From positions 1-25,892 of the forward strand of contig CBDUWQ010000033.1 of assembly GCA_965370965.1 (NCBI GenBank): a stretch of 25,892 nt of DNA. Direction: 5' to 3'. The stretch comes from GH45 sp965370965. Its GTDB lineage: Bacteria > Bacteroidota > Bacteroidia > Bacteroidales > SZUA-534. Below are positions 22,321 to 25,892 of the stretch, piece by piece. The notes beneath the pieces are model-generated. The model did not search any database. It was given only the letters and a program-made list of their open reading frames with translations, and was not told where the DNA came from. The stretch's first letter is position 1; each line of letters begins with the position of its first letter. Both the position numbers and the translations under genes were made by a program.

Positions 22321-24300
22321 ATGAGTTTTGCAAAACATGAACTGCGTTACCTCGAATTGCTTTCAAAAAGATACCCATCTGTACAAAAAGCAAGTACCGA
22401 AATTATTAATTTACAGGCAATTTTAAGCCTGCCCAAAGGCACTGAGCATTTTTTAAGCGACCTGCATGGTGAGTATGAGGCTTTTACGCATATATTAAAC
22501 AGTGCATCGGGTGTAATTAAACGTCGCATAAGCGAACTGTTTAGAGATACTTTGCGCGATGCCGAAAAAGAGGGTCTTGCCACGTTAATTTATTATCCTG
22601 AAGAGAAATTAAAACTTGTAATAAAAAAGGAGAAAAATATTGATGAATGGTATAAAATAACCCTGCACCGCCTTACCAAAGTATGCCGTTCGGTAACATC
22701 AAAATACACACGCTCAAAAGTACGCAAGGCATTGCCAAAAGATTTTGCCTATGTTATTGAGGAGTTATTGCACGAAAACGAAAATCAGCTAAATAAACAA
22801 GAATATTACGATGGTATTATTGACACAATAATTAGCACCGGACGATCAAAGGCATTTATTGTTGAGATATGTATGTTAATACGAAAGCTTACAATAGACA
22901 GACTTCATATAGTAGGTGATATTTTTGACAGGGGTCCACATCCCGACCTTATTATTGAAGATTTAATGGAGTATAGCAATACAGATATTCAATGGGGTAA
23001 CCACGATATTGTTTGGATGGGAGCTGCATTAGGTTCAATGCCACTTATTGCTACGTTAATCAGAATTGCTGCCCGCTACGATAATTTAAGTACTGTTGAA
23101 GATGCTTATGGTATAAACCTATTGCCGCTGGCAACATTTGCCATGAATACTTACAAAGACGACCCTTGTGTGAATTTTCAACCCAAATTAACAGGTGAGC
23201 GCGAATACCATGAAGATGAGATTTATATGGTGGCACAAATGCAAAAGGCAATTGCAATAATGCAGTTTAAACTTGAAGGACAGTTAATTAAAAACCGCCC
23301 CGAGTTTAAAATGGACGACAGGATGTTGCTTGAGCATATTGATTATGAAAAAGGAACTATAAAAATAGGTAAGAAAATATATCAGCTAAACGATACACAG
23401 TTTCCTACTATTGACAAAAAAAACCCTTATAAGTTAACGCGTCAGGAGCAGGAAGTTATGGATCGTCTTAAAAAATCGTTTTTAAGGAGCCATAAAATAC
23501 AGCATCATATTAAATTTATGATTACCAAAGGGAGCATGTACCTTAAATTTAATTCAAATTTATTGTATCATGGCTGCATACCAATGACAAGTGATAGTGA
23601 ATTCAAAAAAACTAAAATTGAGGGAACATTTTATTCGGGCAAACCATTATTAGATAAATACGACGAAATTGTACGCCAGTGTTACTACTACCGCAAAAAT
23701 ACAGATAAAAATAGTGTAGGGCTCGATTATATGTACTATTTGTGGGCAGGTCCCGATTCTCCATTATTCGGAAAAACCAAAATGGCTACGTTTGAACGCT
23801 ATTTTATAAATGACAAAGAAGTTCATATCGAAGATAAAAACTCATATTTTATACTTCGTGACCAAGAGGAACTAAGCATAAAAATATTGGAAGAGTTTGA
23901 GCTGAGCACAAAAAACTCACATATTATTAATGGCCATGTTCCGGTAAAATTTAAAAAAGGTGAAAGTCCTGTAAAAGGTAAAGGAAAAATGATAGTTATT
24001 GACGGTGGTTTGGCAAAAGCCTACCAGCCTGTTACGGGCATTGCTGGATATACACTTATTTATAACTCGTATAGCCTGATATTAGCCGCACACAAACCTT
24101 TTGAAACAAAGCAAAAAGCTATTGAAGAGGAGCGCGATATAGTAACCGATTTATCGGTACTTGAAAAAAATGCTGTTCGCAAAAGGGTTGGAGATACTGA
24201 TATTGGCATGGAAATAAAAAAAGAAATTGAAGAGTTAGAACAGCTTTTGGTTGCCTATAGAAAAGGGCATATAAAAGAGAATGGAGGAGTTCAGTTGTAG
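22321..24300 (+). CDS. fbp: Class III fructose-1,6-bisphosphatase
   Basis: 659 residues, the usual length of the Firmicutes/Bacteroidota FBPase III family. It hydrolyses fructose-1,6-bisphosphate to fructose-6-phosphate in gluconeogenesis. The calcineurin-like metal centre shows SDLHGEYEAF (46-55), IVGDIFDRGPHPDLI, WGNHDI and NGHVPVK. The start is placed at the ATG at 22321 (MSFAKHELRYLELLSKRYPS, the family N-terminus). A TTG-initiated frame from 22249 adds 24 residues of unlike composition and is rejected. Transcribed alone; no terminator seen. Confidence 0.95.
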   Translation: MSFAKHELRYLELLSKRYPSVQKASTEIINLQAILSLPKGTEHFLSDLHGEYEAFTHILNSASGVIKRRISELFRDTLRDAEKEGLATLIYYPEEKLKLVIKKEKNIDEWYKITLHRLTKVCRSVTSKYTRSKVRKALPKDFAYVIEELLHENENQLNKQEYYDGIIDTIISTGRSKAFIVEICMLIRKLTIDRLHIVGDIFDRGPHPDLIIEDLMEYSNTDIQWGNHDIVWMGAALGSMPLIATLIRIAARYDNLSTVEDAYGINLLPLATFAMNTYKDDPCVNFQPKLTGEREYHEDEIYMVAQMQKAIAIMQFKLEGQLIKNRPEFKMDDRMLLEHIDYEKGTIKIGKKIYQLNDTQFPTIDKKNPYKLTRQEQEVMDRLKKSFLRSHKIQHHIKFMITKGSMYLKFNSNLLYHGCIPMTSDSEFKKTKIEGTFYSGKPLLDKYDEIVRQCYYYRKNTDKNSVGLDYMYYLWAGPDSPLFGKTKMATFERYFINDKEVHIEDKNSYFILRDQEELSIKILEEFELSTKNSHIINGHVPVKFKKGESPVKGKGKMIVIDGGLAKAYQPVTGIAGYTLIYNSYSLILAAHKPFETKQKAIEEERDIVTDLSVLEKNAVRKRVGDTDIGMEIKKEIEELEQLLVAYRKGHIKENGGVQL

Positions 24301-24398
24301 TGATAAGAAGTAGAAAGTAGGAGGGGAATAAGTGATGAGGTTAAGGTTTTGATGTTGTGGTTTAGTAAATGTCTATTTTAGGACTTTCTCAGTAAACC

Positions 24399-25634
24399 CT
24401 ATATTAGCTTAAACTGCCATAAAATATTACCGTTATTGGTATCAATGCAGCACACTTGTAGCAGGTAAATTATTATTAATTTATTGTTATGTACCTGTAT
24501 AAACTGGTAGTCAAATTCAGGAAAAATATCGCCATAATATTTTTTAAATGCTTTTGTATTGCGCGCTTGCGACACATTATAAAACATACCAGGAATTGAG
24601 ACCGACCACCTAATATCAAAATCTCCAAATTGTTTTGAGTTTATTTCAGATATTTTTATTATGGCATCGGATACCGACCCGCTTTTTGATAAAACAAAAA
24701 ATAAGTTGGCACCTGTTTGCAACAATACATCATCGGGTTTTAAGCCGCCAATTATGGCTTCAATATTATCTTTTAAATTTTGGATAATATTTTCTGTTTT
24801 TTTCGATAAAATATTATTTCCAAGTCTTTCAAATTCCTCTTTTTCAAATATTAACTCTTCTATAACTGTAAAAAAATGTTTGAACAGCCTTACCTTGTTT
24901 TGCTCAAGAATAAATTTGCCATATAAAAACTCAGGGTTTGAGGCCTTATAGTCGCCACATTCCAACTTCATCTGTTTGTAACCCGACAACCTCCATACAG
25001 AATCGTTGAACACTGCCGATTGACTTAAATAGTTATTAAACTCTGGTATCAAATTAATTTTTTGGAATATAGGCTGGGTGGCAAAAGTTTTTACATCAAT
25101 ATAAAATTGTTTGTTTAGGGTATTTGTTACAATTAATTTTTGCTGAATAGCATCAAAACCATAGTGTTCATTAATAACCTGCCATTTTGGCTCGCTTAAT
25201 CGCCCTACGCTAATGTTTAGCTTTTTATATATTTTGGCTTGCGAAATATTCCGATTAAGGGTTAATGGGTAAAGCGACTGTAACCCCGATTTATACTTAT
25301 TGCAATATACCCACAAGTTATTATCGGAGCACCCTAAAACAAAACAGGCCTCGGTACTATCCATAACACCCATGTGTTTTTGAACAACCAACTTCCCGTC
25401 ATCAATACAATACACCGAAATGCGACTTGTATTATATCCCTCGCTGCGCATATTGCCTTGCTCGTATGAGCCAGTTGTTGGATGGTATATGCTTTCATGT
25501 AGGATTAAATATGAACTATCGTTTTCGGCATAAAAAAAGGTATTTATTATATTATCGATATTTGTACCTAAAATAGGCTTAATGCCTATTAGCATAATTA
25601 TTGATGCTGAAATATATAGTTTTATAAAGCTCAT
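24399..25634 (-). CDS. Exported protein of unknown function, possible beta-propeller
   Basis: 411 residues; I do not recognise the family. A hydrophobic signal segment at about 5-22 predicts export; no lipobox cysteine was seen. The body is rich in short beta-strand patterns, and the C-terminus VCCIDTNNGNILWQFKLI resembles the last blade of a PQQ/WD-type beta-propeller (D-x-x-x-G-x-x-x-W). A glutamate- and lysine-rich helical stretch lies at about 260-295. It is the last gene of a minus-strand unit, 41 bases after the coiled-coil gene, so the two probably work together. Confidence 0.65.
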   Translation of the reverse strand: MSFIKLYISASIIMLIGIKPILGTNIDNIINTFFYAENDSSYLILHESIYHPTTGSYEQGNMRSEGYNTSRISVYCIDDGKLVVQKHMGVMDSTEACFVLGCSDNNLWVYCNKYKSGLQSLYPLTLNRNISQAKIYKKLNISVGRLSEPKWQVINEHYGFDAIQQKLIVTNTLNKQFYIDVKTFATQPIFQKINLIPEFNNYLSQSAVFNDSVWRLSGYKQMKLECGDYKASNPEFLYGKFILEQNKVRLFKHFFTVIEELIFEKEEFERLGNNILSKKTENIIQNLKDNIEAIIGGLKPDDVLLQTGANLFFVLSKSGSVSDAIIKISEINSKQFGDFDIRWSVSIPGMFYNVSQARNTKAFKKYYGDIFPEFDYQFIQVHNNKLIIIYLLQVCCIDTNNGNILWQFKLI

Positions 25635-25675
25635 TTGTTACAAAATATCATTTTACCTTATGTTTATTTTATTTA

Positions 25676-25892
25676 TTATTCCTTCACATCCTTTTCCTTT
25701 TTGTTTTTATCCGAATTGCTTTCTTTTTTAGATAATTTTTCAATTTTATCTTGCAGTAAGTTTAACGAAGCGGTACTTTTGTTAAGCTCGCTGGATTGCA
25801 TTTTAAATATTACCTCTTTTAAACGTAATATTTCCATGTTTTTTTCAAGCATCTTTATTTTTAAATCAGCATCTTTTTGTTTAATAATTTGT
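25676..25892 (-). CDS. C-terminal end of a coiled-coil protein (runs off the right edge)
   Basis: The last 72 codons, in frame to the stop TAA at 25676-25678 and open to the edge. The visible protein has heptad-like leucine and isoleucine spacing (LKIKMLEKNMEILRLKEVIF, LNLLQDKIEKLSKK) and ends in a very charged KESNSDKNKKEKDVKE tail. This is a coiled coil; no family can be named from the fragment. It is upstream of, and co-directional with, the exported protein at 24399-25634. Confidence 0.7.
   Translation of the reverse strand, partial: QIIKQKDADLKIKMLEKNMEILRLKEVIFKMQSSELNKSTASLNLLQDKIEKLSKKESNSDKNKKEKDVKE

Overview
The window looks like a chromosomal piece of a low-GC Bacteroidota, probably class Bacteroidia. 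The clues are a TonB-dependent receptor with an N-terminal carboxypeptidase-regulatory-like domain paired with a DUF4249 lipoprotein, a large secreted protein with a type IX secretion (T9SS) sorting domain, a class III fructose-1,6-bisphosphatase, and TTTG/TAnnTTTG-type promoters. No rRNA, tRNA, CRISPR array, transposase or integrase was seen.

Layout. 1-1610 is an accessory block on the minus strand: the 5' part of a type I methyltransferase gene (hsdM) and a PUA/EVE-like plus HNH endonuclease. 1639-6274 is mostly housekeeping: adenosine deaminase, an RsmI-like methylase, and a BASS-family transporter overlapping a PhnP-like metallo-hydrolase. 6555-7294 is a PIN-domain toxin-antitoxin pair with a recognisable promoter. 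7471-9508 holds tilS preceded by a HEPN/MNT pair. 9561-12809 holds the DUF4249 lipoprotein and its TonB-dependent receptor. 13194-16610 encodes a 1138-residue T9SS-exported protein related to peptide-N-glycosidase F. A strong two-way terminator separates it from a 2-Cys peroxiredoxin. 17880-20209 carries an RloA/RloB (AbiL-like) phage-defence pair. The rest is a flavin-binding PPOX-like protein, a lipoprotein alkaline phosphatase, class III FBPase, an unrecognised exported protein and the 3' end of a coiled-coil gene.

The most interesting signal lies between the genes. The HNH gene and the RloAB pair are each bounded by an inverted GTTACCA(A)CC / GG(T)TGGTAAC pair. Each is followed on its 3' side by a ~130-base imperfect palindrome that starts at TAAC and ends at GTTA. 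That is the layout of integron gene cassettes (R' - gene - R''...R' attC site). It suggests that defence genes sit here as lone cassettes, with no integrase in view, and that hsdM may be the neighbouring cassette. The PNGase F-like protein is the second highlight: a ~520-residue block containing a LamG fold splits its N-terminal catalytic domain, two of three catalytic carboxylates are kept, and the third appears lost.

Several gene-poor gaps hold hairpin elements of 120-270 bases (2764-3036, 7314-7436, 17595-17805). Two of these carry GC-rich CCTGCC...GGCAGG palindromes like REP sequences. All calls come from reading the sequence; no database search was run.
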